From positions 186,001 to 250,000 of the forward strand of contig NTMA01000011.1 of assembly GCA_002917075.1 (NCBI GenBank): a stretch of DNA of 64,000 nucleotides. Direction: 5' to 3'. The position numbers were made by a program, and so were the translations under genes. Below, piece after piece: positions 35,301-46,424 of this stretch (positions are counted from its first letter, which is position 1; every line of letters begins with the position of its first letter). This DNA is from Hawksworthiomyces lignivorus (Eukaryota; Ascomycota; Sordariomycetes; Ophiostomatales; Ophiostomataceae). The notes under the pieces are model-generated. The model was not told the DNA's origin, ran no database searches, and worked only from the letters and a program-made list of their open reading frames with translations.

Positions 35301-38300
35301 TAATCCTTACAAACTTTTTTAACCTTTCTGGGGTCTTACCGCTCACTGTACAAGTAATCGTTACGTAGCAATGGCAGTCTCGTGGCTTTCTCGGCCGGGT
35401 GCCAGAGGTTTCCACAAAAGAGACTCGGGCGTGCAACGCAGCAAGGAAGTGCCTACATACGTAATTACGGAACTTTTTTTTTTGTTTGTTTGGTCTGGAG
35501 TTGGCCAGAAGGAGGTATCTGCACCCGTTCTCGTGGAGCACAGACTCGACAAGGAGCCCCCTCTTGAAGAACAGGTCCTCGCTCATTCTCCCTCCCAGGC
35601 ATCTGCTCGGAGGAAGTACGGAGGCAAGGATAGTTTCTTCTATGCCATTAACCACCAGTGTTCCAGATACGTGATAGAGGAGAGATTGGACGAAGGAGAA
35701 ACAGCAAACCACGGCGATAAGACAAGGACGCTGGTAGCACACAAAACAAAACGAAACACCCTTCTCTCTCCGTGCACCGGGAAGCAAGTTGTTTGCACTT
35801 CCGGTTTTGTTTTTCGTTTCCCACAACGAGTGCGCTACTGTGATTATGAGATCATCCGTAGCTCGACACAGTCAGCCAGCGAGAAAGCCTGCGACCCGTT
35901 TGGGGATGTGGGGTGGAAGGCGACGCAGAAAAATATTGACCGCGGCAGTGGCAGAGACGAGCTTCGTCATCTGCGACGATGAGCATCGCAGCAATTGAGA
36001 AACAGGTGATGAACAACGTCAAGCCGCCTGCAAGTGCCAGCTTCGCCTACGTACAGCTTCTGGCATAGTGCGGCTGGAGTTGCACTCGATGTGCGAGCAC
36101 GGCAAATCCTTCCTCCTTTTACTTGTCAATTTTTTTTTCCGAGCTCTTTCTCGATTCTGTGTACCGAAAGGCCTCTTCACGACTTGCTTGCACAGCCCGC
36201 GTGAGGTGGAGCATATACTTCCTTGCGTGCTGTGTACATGCCATCCTGCCAGTAGTTGGGTGTGGAACACATGTATTACTGCTGTGGCATGCCAATGGAG
36301 TAGCGGATATTCCAAAGAGGAATGTTCTAAAAATGGAAAAAAGGATTACTTTAGGACCGCACTAAGGCAAGCTTTTTTGGTGGGCGCGGCCAGCCGCAAC
36401 AGCATAGAGTATGAGGTTGGCTGCCAAGAGACCGCCTCACGATCATCAACTTGAAGAAAGACAAAAAGAGGATCTGCTTAATCACTCATCACAAGCGGAG
36501 GCGTCTTGGCGAAACGATGAAATAGATGCGCACGCTGGTTCGCAGAGATGCGTCGCGGACCAGAATTGAGTAGAGAACGTATGCGAAAATCAGAGATTCA
36601 GACAGTGGCCGCTGCTGGTTCTATGACAATCGCAAGCCTGTATGATTGCGCCCGGCGTAGTTCGCGCTCGCGATTGTTTTGCCTATCATCGAGCCGGTGG
36701 TTCATGCTGCAAATCTGTTCCTATTTCGAGAACGATTTCGCATCGAAAGCCCTAGAGCAAAAACTTGAGTTCGTGGCTGGCTTCTGCGAATCGCATAATG
36801 GGCACGCCGTAAAACCTTGGGTCTATCGTGTTTAGAAGACAAGGGGCGAGTCCCTCTGCTATCGCTCTCTTGGATGATCCTATGATCTCCTAAGTTCTCC
36901 CTCTCTCTGGCTCCTTTATTTTTAGAAAAACACAGGAGATAGTGATCGCCCGTGAGGGTTTGCTGGTTGGCCAATCGTGAAACCAATCCAAACAAAATGG
37001 ACAATCAAACACCATAGAAGAGAAACATCACAGTCGAAAAAGGAATATACAACATAACACAATTGAACAAAACAAACTATTCGAATTCCACCTTGGGTAT
37101 GGGATACGCCCAGCAAGGAAGGTGCTCCATGGATGGCATAAATCCTCAACCCTACAGTCGAACGATCCAGCGTAAAGCATCTTCTAGATGGAAAACAGCA
37201 TAAGGTGTGAATGCATCATCAACTCCGAGAGCGAGCAGCGACAAGGGTTTGCGTCTATTTTTTTTTCCTCTTTCTTGCTATTTCGAGGTTTCACCTCGTT
37301 TGACTCGGAAAAGCAAGACCGTCCTCATCGTGGGGTAGGTTTTGTGGAACCTCATCAAAGAGAAAATGTCCGACAGAACGAAATGAAATTACCCAAAACC
37401 TTGAAGATATTGCCGGCTTGACTGATGCGACTTCTTTGCTATTACTGCTTACAAGAGTAAGACCTTGTGTCTTTGTCTATGAGTCTAAAATGCTGATGTC
37501 GTGAAACCTTGCATCCCGGTTCGAAGTCGTCCTCTGCACGAGATGCACTCATATTAGATGCAAAGAGAAGAAGAAAAAACAGCAGCAGAGTGGAGTAAAA
37601 GGTGTCTTATGTCTCTCGTTTTTTGTGCAGCTCTTGCCGTGTTCCGTCTTACATATTGCATTCGGCTGAAAAATCTAACAGTAAAGAGCAATGATATTAC
37701 GATAGCAGTCATCAGCGCACGAGAGAGAAAGCAGCAAAATGAGGAGGAAGACCAGACCTATCCCATGATTCGGAACTCTACCGGAGCGCAAATGACATGT
37801 CTTTCCTCATGATATCTTAGACCGCTACCTCTTGGCTCGTGGTGCTCCCATACACCAGGAAGAGGACTTGAAATTTATCTCGCATCTCGCCCTTCCAGTG
37901 GGCTGCGTAAACTTCCCTGGTCGTAGACACCTATCGTGAAGTTTAATCTCATTAAAGCACCCGAACATAGCACAGGTTGAATTTCACCCATGTTTCAAAA
38001 AGGAGCTGCATCTGTTCATAACGTTCGTTCTTCTTCATTATACAAAGGTCTCTATCATTTTTCCGTTTGTGACACGGCTCTTTTTTCAGCGCTCATGAAA
38101 GTTAAACACACAAGAAAACCATAGAAAACATCCGCGCTGAACTAAGCTACATTAAAACACATCCCCTTCCAATTTTCGTGATAGATTGATTGCGTTGCGT
38201 TTTTAGACTCGGAATGAAGGGGACAAGAAAAAATATGCGGACCAGTCAAGATGGAAAACAGGCAAAGACAACAAACAAGGGGTATACATATACAACAGGA

Positions 38301-38397
38301 GGCTGCCGTAACAAGCAAGGACAAATTGACAGGGTGACAAAATATAAGGACATTTCAGCCAAATGTTCTCGCGCTACCAAGACGACGGGCCAACAGC

Positions 38398-40785
38398 TCA
38401 TCGCCACAGGTCGCGCTGTTCGCTCTTCTTCTCACCGGCACTGCTCTTGGGCCGCGGCCACAGATCCTGCCCAGCTCCATTCCCGTTGCTGTAGCTGCCG
38501 CGCCGAGCGCCACCTCCCCCATCTGGTACGGCTAGAAAATTGCCGGTGCCGGTGCTGATGAAGACGCTCTTGCGGCCGCCCTGCGCACCCATATCGGTGC
38601 CGAGGCCATAGCTGCTGACCGGCCGGCTTGGGCTGCCACCGGCACCGGCCAGATCATTGTCGCCGCCTACCACGATGGAGCTCCAGTCGATGTCATCGTC
38701 GCCCTTGACGAACACCTCAAGCATCTGCACTTTCTGCGGCGAGATCATGTCGGCAAAGGGATTGTTGCTGCTGAACCGCGGGTTGTTGCCAGCCGCCCAT
38801 GGCTTGGCTGGCTGGAGCAGACCCGCATCCGCGGGCGGCGAGGATGCGACCGGCGACTTGAACGACGGCGACTGCTGGTCAAGGAACGGATTCTGAGAGG
38901 ACGACTGCCTCTGCTGCGATGCTGCAGCCTGATGGAAGGGAGATATTGGCGGCACAGGAGGCTGCGAGGAGAACCCGAAACCGGGTGAGCGGGCAGGTCC
39001 AAAGCTGCCCGTCGACATTGGAGAATTGAGTTTGGAGCCAGCGAGGGTGCCGGAGCCACTCGACATGGGTCGGCGATCTGCTCCAAAGAAACTGCCTCTG
39101 CCGCCGAATGGAAGAGGAGGCGCAAGATCGCCGAGAAGAGACTCTGGAAAGTCTGGATCGCGAACATAAACGGCTCGCAGATTTGGAAGGCCCCCAGAGA
39201 GGATAGATCCTGAGAGATAGTTGTAGTACGACCGCGTGACGCCGGCGTACGGGCTGACACCATTGGCAGACTTAATCTCGTAGTTGAGAGTGCGCAGTGA
39301 TCGCGAGACCAGAGGCTGAATGTCCTTGGTGCCGGCGGCTATGGGCAGTGCTACGGATACGTCGTCGACAATGGTGAGATGGCGCAGTGACGGCGTCAGC
39401 GCAAGCAGCGCTTGCAGCATCCATGGCTTGATGCCGGTGCCGTTGAGCGTAAGCACTTTCAGAGATCGCCTCGTGTCGGGGCGGCTCAAGTAGTCTTGCA
39501 AGCCCTCCGCGGTGACGCTCCGCGTGTCTGTGAGAACCAGCTCCTCGAGCGGAGGAAGCTCAGGAAAGTATCCGTTCGGGCCACCATAGTCTGCACCAGG
39601 CAGGGAAGAGGATGAAGCGGTCATGAAGATGTCATCCGAGAAGGCGTGCGGGCCTGCTGCCGCCTCGGTGACTTTGAGGGCCTGCAGGCTAGGTAGAGAA
39701 CCAAGGACGTGCCGCAGCATAGCGGGGTCCATGGCGATCCTCACGAGCTCCAATACTTCTAGATTGTGCCAGAGCGTGCCAGACGCCAGGGCTTCGAGGC
39801 TCCGCTCAGCGCCGCTCACGTATGTCATCTTCCGCAAGTCAGGGCACTTGGCCTGGATCTCAACCTTGAGGGCAACGTAGACGGGCTCGTCCATGAAGAG
39901 GCCCTCGGGCAGGTCGACATAGCGCAAATTAGGCAGCACAGAGACGGTGCGGGCGATATCAGCATGTTTGGATTCGCGCAGCATGTAGGGGATTTTGAGA
40001 AACTGGACCATGCGCCCAAGGCGGTGAGTTGGGTCGTCACGGAGCGTGCGGCAGAGGAGCTTCAGCCGGGTGTCAGCGACGTCCTCGGGGTCGCCATTGC
40101 GGTCGAAAAAAGAGCGGCGCTTTCGCCTGTCGGACAAGAACGCTTCTCGGTCGCAATAGTGAACGGAGTCAATGCGAATGCTCGTGTATCTATGTTGTCA
40201 AGATTAGCATGGACGGCGAGGGAAAGAATATCAAAGCAAGAAGCAGGGGACGCACAGAGCCTGCTCAGCAGCCGGCCGCCAACGCTTGCAGACCCGGACA
40301 CAATGGGCCAGGTCCCGCATATCGCAGAGCATGCAGCCATCGCCGGTACTAGATTCCTCGCACTTTTCATACGTCCGGTCTTGGCTGTGCAGGCACACAA
40401 ACGCAAATATCTGAGCGAGGACAGTATCGGGAAGCCTATATAGCACGCGCACCGAGGCACTGGTCGGGGGAAACGCAGGGACGGACGCGCTGCCCCGGCG
40501 GCCGCTAGTATCGTAGCTGCTGAAGCCCTTGAGCCCTTTGTGGCCGCGATGGCGCGAGCTGCTGCGGTTGCCGCTGCCGTTGATAAAGGGAATTGAAGAC
40601 CGAGCACCTGAGCTGGTCGTTGCGCGGGGAGAGGACGAAGCAAATTCAGGGCCAGTGGGGCTGCCAAAGGCTAGGTAATGCTGGTCAGCCAGGTCCTCTC
40701 GGCTCCTGCTGCCGTCGGCGGCAGTCCTAGATTTGTCTTTCTTCCTGAAGAATTTCATTTTGCGGAGAGTAGAAATCTTCAGCAT
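38398..40785 (-). CDS. F-box protein with leucine-rich-repeat-like C-terminal part
   Basis: Two exons, 40256-40785 and 38398-40189, with a 66-bp intron (40190-40255, donor GTGCGT, acceptor ATAG), give 773 residues. The N-terminus is basic (MKFFRKKDKSR) and Ser-rich. An F-box-like segment at about residues 105-185 contains VLYRLPDTVLAQIFAFVC, a Cys-rich insertion (KCEESSTGDGCMLCDMRDL) and CVRVCKRWRPAAEQALYTSI, with the intron inside it. The next 330 residues show irregular LRR-like repeats (LPNLRYVDL, LWHNLEVLELV, LPSLQALKVTE, LEELVLTD, SLKVLTLNG, SLRHLTIVD). The C-terminal 200 residues are Ser/Pro/Gly-rich. By family, it would be a substrate receptor of an SCF ubiquitin ligase, binding Skp1 through the F-box; its target is unknown. 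I start at the ATG at 40785 because upstream sequence is a pyrimidine-rich leader. The ATG at 40758 is an alternative. Confidence 0.82.
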
Positions 40786-41219
40786 CGTGGGGAAGATGGA
40801 GGAGGAGGGAAAAGAAGAAGAGGGAGGAGAAGAGAAGAGAAAGGGAAAAGAGGAGAGAAAAGGAGGGGGGGGAGTAGCAGCAGTCGCGCAGCAGTTAGCG
40901 AAGGGAGCCCAAACTAGGAAAGAGATGAGATGAATCTCCAAGGTGGCTACACAGCCAGCCCTCCTGCGACTGCTTATGGTCGTCTTGGTAGTTTGGTTGG
41001 CTGATAGGCGGTCGTGTCAAGCCAAAGCGACTAGGGAAAGCGTGAGAGACAGGGGTCGGCTGGGTCGGTTGGTATCTAATATGCTTAAGTTTTCCTAACT
41101 CTGGAGGCGAACCAATGCGCTGCAGGGAGCTTCTCTTTGGTTGTATTTATGGATGCTGATGATGATCTACGGACATCTCCAGCTACCGAGAGGATAGGAG
41201 CACGCTTGATATCTTCATA

Positions 41220-41251
<32 letters not shown>

Positions 41252-43885
41252 TCTTTTTTTGGATTTTGGTCTTTTATGCGCTCTTTCTATTTCCGGCTTG
41301 CAGTCGCTGAGCAGCTTCCAGAAAGAGCGGGGAGAGAAAGAGACTGACAAAAAGAGGGAATGAGAGAATGACGAAAGATACGTGTGTACATACCATATGT
41401 AGAAAAAGCGAGCAAAACCGAATTCTTTTTGGTCTAAGGAACAGACTAGACCAGGAAGGAGCTATCGAAAATGATGGGAAAGGGAAACAAAGAAGAAGGT
41501 AAAATCTCACTTTGCAGTGAAGTAGGCTTAACCAGTTTGTTGGTTCCTGGCGTCCGTCAATTAACTAAGAGAAAGTAAGTCGTCCGTCGTTTTTCGTTGA
41601 ATGCTCATCTGGTCATCTATCAATTAGCACTTTGCCGTCCTTCCCTTTTCTGTTGGTCGGTGTTATTCCTCCCCCAAAATGGCCATGCCTTATTCGCTGC
41701 TCGCTGTCGCACTGCTCTGGCGTTTCGTCACTGGGCTGCTCCCTCAGCCAACCCCTGCAACGCCCCTGCGAAGCGTGAAACACCATCCACTGCTTTAGGT
41801 GCTAGAAAAGTAAGTAAGTGCGGGTCGGGCAGTTCAAAACGGCGCAGAAAGGAGGGCGAGCCTAATCCTAGATAATGCTCGCACGCTATACTGGAGCACA
41901 CCACCACTTTCCCCATGCATTTTGCGGGGGAGGGCAACCGGTTTTTGCACTTTCCCACCCTCTTTCCCGCCAACTGGCTGTCTTCATTGGTTTATGCCAA
42001 GATGTCAGACTCTCTCAGCTCTTATTACCTCATCGTCCTTCAATCTGAACATGTTGACTGCATCATCGTCGTATTATCTAGACACAGGTCTCAGTCTATG
42101 TATGTACGTGGCCATTCTACTTAAAAAAAATTCAACAATTAGGAGTAACAAGTATTCACGATCAAGGAGAGATTAATTTACTATTCATGCGGAGAAGCCA
42201 AAAAAAAAAGGAGAAAAAAAAGAAGCGGACGATCCAAAATAAGAGCCAGAGCCCGCATCAACCTTAATTGTTCCTCAAACTTCTAAATGGAGATTTAGAA
42301 ATTTATGTCCCCCGTCCTCAATGGCATATTGCCCAGCCGTGTCCAGTTGCTTCCTCTCCTACCACCTATACTAGCAGCTGTTATATGCATATACCATGTA
42401 TAGCAGCTCTGCTGCTTATTTGCTATAGCCTCTTTCTAGAACACCTTTCTCACTGTTCTCAGTGTCTGCTGTAAAGCTATTCATAGCTTGCCGGGCCGAA
42501 GACGGCATAGAAACAGCCACAGCCGCTTAGTGCCTCTCTCTCTTTCTCTCTTTTTGTCTTTTCATTTTCTTTTTTCCCTTTGAGCCGCCTCTGTGTGCTC
42601 TCTTCTCCTCGGAGTTTTCTCCAAATCTCCATTTCGGAGTCTTAACGCCTACTTCTATTCCACAGCGGCAGCACAGCAGTGCAGCGCAGAAGCTCACATA
42701 TGCATCGATCGCCTAAAATCGAGACCAGCAGATCACGAAATGCTTGACGTGTCTGCCTGGGTACATGCAGAAATGCCGTTGAAAAAGAAAAACCAAGCAG
42801 ATGCTCTTCGCATGCCAGCCGACATTTGGCAGTACCCGGAGAAATACCATCACTGGCGTTGCATTGATCCTCCTGGCATTGATGCCCTGCGCACTTCCTT
42901 TTCCGAGGAGATCGACCCGTGCCACAGGAAAACAGCCGGTTCTTGGTTTCTATTTTATACCGATCTATCCCTGCTCTAGATGTATGCATTCAGTCTGAGA
43001 AGTCTCCTAACTTAATCTATGTTCCTTCTTCCTAATCCTGGGATATTGCTCTTTGTAAGTTGCCCTCTTTTCAAGTCGACTTTTGCTTCCCCGTTGAGGA
43101 CAACGAATAATGGAGACTATGATTAAAGAACACTTTTATGTGTCTGTCTCTTTGTCCCGGATGGATCGTCCTTTATCACGCTACTTGCAATAAATCTGAT
43201 AACTCGTTTGCGCTGTTAGAATGTCGATTCATCTACATAATTTAACGTCTGGTACATTTTATATTGCAAATGGACACATCGTGTCATATCCTACAAACAA
43301 TATATGTCGGAGCAAGAGTCTGCTTAGCAGAGTGCTCATGAACAACGGAGACACTGACACGCAAAAGTGAATAATGCAGTACTTTTTAGACCCTGGCAAA
43401 TAAAAGAGACAAATAAATGCTTTATGCTGCTTAGCTAGACCTATATTTTTGTAGCAAAAGGTCGATGCAAAAAACGTTGATGCAAGAAAAGAAAACAATG
43501 ACAGTCGCAATCCCTTTTATCTCCCTCCCTGGTTCAGACAATTTGAACACGATTTCCTCTTCCTATACAGAATTCTCCCTCGCCTCCTTTCCTTTCAATG
43601 ATATCCCGCCAAGACTCACGAAACAAACCCAATAGCTAGGAAGAAAAAAAAGTAAGTCACCCACCGCCTTCGCTGCCTTGCTGTGTATTATTAGTTTTGC
43701 CGGTGTTCCTCGAGACTCTTGGCCGGAACGCAAAGAAACAAAAAAAAAAACTCGTCTCGCACCCTATCCATTCTGCCGGCAGCCGGTCCACCATGCTCTA
43801 TAGATACATCTGATCATACTATACTACCACCTGCTCGTCTTCGTCCCCTCTTCCCCCAGCATCTCACCCGAGCCCCAGGTTACGC
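40786..43885. other. Intergenic region upstream of the F-box gene and downstream of glycogen synthase
   Basis: About 3.1 kb. It has a purine-rich leader for the F-box gene (40795-40870 on the plus strand) and a CT dinucleotide run at 41226-41251. The overlapping open frames on both strands at 42593-42989 have no family features. Otherwise it is AT-rich spacer with A and T runs. Confidence 0.5.
41226..41251 (+). repeat. CT dinucleotide microsatellite
   Basis: About 13 tandem CT units, followed by a T-rich stretch. It lies 440 bases upstream of the F-box gene ATG. Confidence 0.9.
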
Positions 43886-46424
43886 TCATTTGCCATTGAG
43901 CAGCACCCCATCCAAGGGGCTGGCAGCGCTGGTCGTCTTCGTCTTCAGGGTCAGGGGGAACTGGTACTCGTCGGGGTCCTCTTCTTCACTGTTGAGAGCA
44001 GTTTGTCAGCCGAATGCAGCGAAAAAAAGGGTTAAGAGATGAGGGGCAGCAGGAGGAAAAAAAAAAAAAAAAAAAAACTTACGGCAGCTTCCAGGCGACA
44101 TAGTCCTCGGTGCTGAGGCCCTCGCGGCCCTCCTGCAGGCTGGCGAAGTCGCCGGGGGTCATCATGCCGGTGCGGTCGCGGGGCGAGCCGGGGACGGAGA
44201 AGGGGCGGGAGATCTTCTGCTCGACGCCGGGGATGTAGTCTTCGTCCTCGTCGTCCTCGCCGGCGAAGGAGGCCGGGTAGGCGCGGCGCAGGGCGAGCTG
44301 GCGGGCCTTGACGTACTCGAGGCCCATGCGCTTCCAGTCGAGCAGGTCGCTGAGGCGCTCGGTGCGGTTGCGCTGGTTGATGCGCTGGCGGCGGCTCTTC
44401 TGGCAGAAGTCGTACATGACCGAGGTCAGCTGGTTGACCGAGTCGTCGACGCCCTTTGTGCGGCGGTCGACAATGTAGATGCCGTAGTCGCTCGAGTTCT
44501 CGATGAGCTCCTCCATGTAGCAGCCGAAGCCCGACAGGTTGGTCGTGACGCTGGGCACGCCCATGACCGTGCACTCGGCCGGCGTGTACCCCCAGGGCTC
44601 GTAGTACGACGAGAACACGCCCAGGTGCGTGCCGCGCACAAAGTCGTCGTAGTCCATGGGCAGCACCGGGTTGGCCGAGCTGAGGAACTCGGGGTGGAAC
44701 ACGATCTTGACGCGGTCGCTCGGGTGGTTGAACAGCTGCACGCGGCGGATCTGGTTGAGGATGGGGTCCTCCTGGTCGTTGACCATGTTGTGCGTCACGA
44801 TCGGGGGCAGGCCGTGGCGCTTCATGGCGAACAGCCGGCGCCGCAGCAGCACGCGGTCCTGGCTCGTGATGAGCTCCTTCTCGTCCGGCAGCGGGTCGCC
44901 CTCCTTCCACTTGAGCGACCGCTCAAAGATGCGGCGGCCGATGCTCTTCTCGATAATGTCGACCGTGTCGCGCAGCGACTTGACCACGGCCTGCCCCCGC
45001 AGCGCCTCGACCGTCAGCGAGTGCGTCTGCGCCGGCATGATGACAAAGGCCACCACCGTCGTCTTGCTGCCCGACGTCTTGAGGCGGTGGTTGAGCCGCG
45101 CGAGCGACTCGATGAACATGTCGACGCCCTTGTTGCGGAACTCGTAGCGGCCCGCCGTAAAGAAGTAGAGCGTGTTCTCGGGCTCGATGTCGTAGTGCCC
45201 GTAAAAGTGGCCCCGCACAAAGTCGTGGATCTTCTCCTTGTTGTGCTGGTGCAGGTTCTGGAACTCGTGCATCGCCGAGAACTTGGTCACGTTGAGCCCG
45301 TTGGGCAGCACGCCGTCCGGCTTGCGCTTCAGCAGGTGCTCGCTCTCGTACGCCGTGATGTGCGACACCGTCGTGAACACGTCCGCCGAGTGCGCCGCCG
45401 CCCGCTCGATGCAGTACCGGTGGTAGATGCCGCGCTTGCCCGCCTCCGCGTCCACGTCAAAGTACTGCAGGTTGTTGTAGAAGTCGACCGAGCCGGCGCA
45501 GAGATACCGGCCGAGCAGGGTCGCGTGGGTCGTGAATATTGTGGTGACGTCGATGCGGCGCTTCTTGGCCAGCGGCAGGGCAACACCGGCCAGCCACTCG
45601 TGGAAGTGTGCAATGACTGCCTTCTTCTTCTCGTGGCAGACAAACTGTTGCGCGGGAAGAGGTTTGTCAGAAAAAAAAAAAAAAAAAAAAAAAACTCAGA
45701 ACAGGGAGCTGCCCGGAAAGTTTTCTTGGAAGGGATCATGGGGCTTACCTCTCCGAGGAACCAAGCAACAAGATATCCAAATACAATGGCCTCGTTTGTC
45801 TCGTCGTCGCTGGGCGGTGATGGGATCGAGGCAACATTCCACAGATCAGCCTTCCACTCGTCCATAAAGTTGTAGGCGGACTTGGTATCGATCAGCAGGA
45901 CTCTTGGCGCGCCCTCGATCAGCCAGCGTCCGTAGACAATGTGAATGCCGCGCTCTCTCATGGAGTCGATTGTAGCTGCAATCTCTGCATTGGTCGGCTC
46001 GAGCTCCTCGACCTCAACAGCGGCCTGGGCAGCACGAATGTTGTTAGCACTTGCACGGCGCCAAATGCGCAATTGAGACAAAGCAGTCAGTTCTTTTTCT
46101 TGTAGCTTACCGATTCGCGGTGCAGAGGGCCAATGAGTGTGTAGCGGTCGCCATATTCGGCGGTGGTAACAGGAGCTTTTGACTTGATCACAGAGTAGAT
46201 ACCTCCCACTGTGGCGACGCAAGGAAAGACAAAAGATCAGTAAAAATCCAAGACAATTGCACGGAACAAAAGAAGACAAATCGAGACAAAAAAAAAAAAA
46301 ATCTGAGAATGAAAGACAAAAGCTACAGCTGTGAAAACCTACCACGGTGAGCTACTTCTGTAGCAATTTCGAACAGAAAGTGGTTTTTGACCTCTCTCGG
46401 CTCGCGGGCGCCGTCTTGAGCCAT
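43886..46424 (-). CDS. GSY1: Glycogen synthase (GT3 family)
   Basis: Five exons (46343-46424, about 46112-46209, 45749-46024, 44083-45644, 43886-43988) give 706 residues; the acceptor of exon 2 may be off by one base. The start [19 protein letters not shown] runs into [20 protein letters not shown], the UDP-glucose-binding KxGG-like block of eukaryotic glycogen synthases. Later blocks include [57 protein letters not shown] and [22 protein letters not shown]. The last of these holds the GT3 E-x7-E catalytic pair (Glu501 and Glu509). The C-terminal tail has Ser/Thr sites in a regulatory arrangement ([20 protein letters not shown]), as in yeast Gsy1/2, where phosphorylation inhibits the enzyme. 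It extends alpha-1,4-glucan chains in the cytosol. Introns 3 and 4 carry 24- and 21-base T tracts on the sense strand; intron 4 starts GTAAG followed directly by the T run. Confidence 0.97.
43989..44082 (-). other. Glycogen synthase intron 4 with 21-T tract
   Basis: Donor GTAAG runs straight into a T tract (plus-strand A run 44057-44077), and the acceptor is CAACAG. Splicing adds a last 34-codon exon after KLP; without it, translation stops at once at the donor TAA. Confidence 0.9.
45645..45748 (-). other. Glycogen synthase intron 3 with 24-T tract
   Basis: Donor GTAAGC, acceptor CAACAG. An unbroken A run at 45671-45694 on the plus strand reads as T24 in the transcript. The phase-0 junction joins FLGE to FVCHEKKKA. 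Confidence 0.9.

Larger units (their letters stand above)
29869..38397. other. 8.5-kb gene-free stretch
   Basis: The longest interval without a supportable gene. The two largest frames, 33255-33932 (plus) and 34993-35826 (minus), start at non-ATG codons, overlap open frames on the other strand, and have random-looking composition. The stretch holds TACGGAGTA elements (31200-31208, 32134-32142, and a truncated TACGGAGT at 30734-30741), a perfect hairpin at 32324-32345, many T/A runs and CT-rich tracts. No mobile-element remnant or RNA gene was recognised. Confidence 0.5.

Noticed and set aside
34993..35982. 277-codon minus frame and overlapping 203-codon plus frame
   Set aside because: The long minus frame starts at TTG, the two strands are open over the same bases, composition looks random, and no domain or splice structure is visible.
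42593..42989. Overlapping frames of 128 (plus) and 115 (minus) codons
   Set aside because: Both strands open, no ATG-led coding-like pattern, no recognisable motif.
44032..45875. Plus frame 44625-45875 and minus frame 44032-44910 over glycogen synthase
   Set aside because: Shadows of a GC3-rich exon; no family features.
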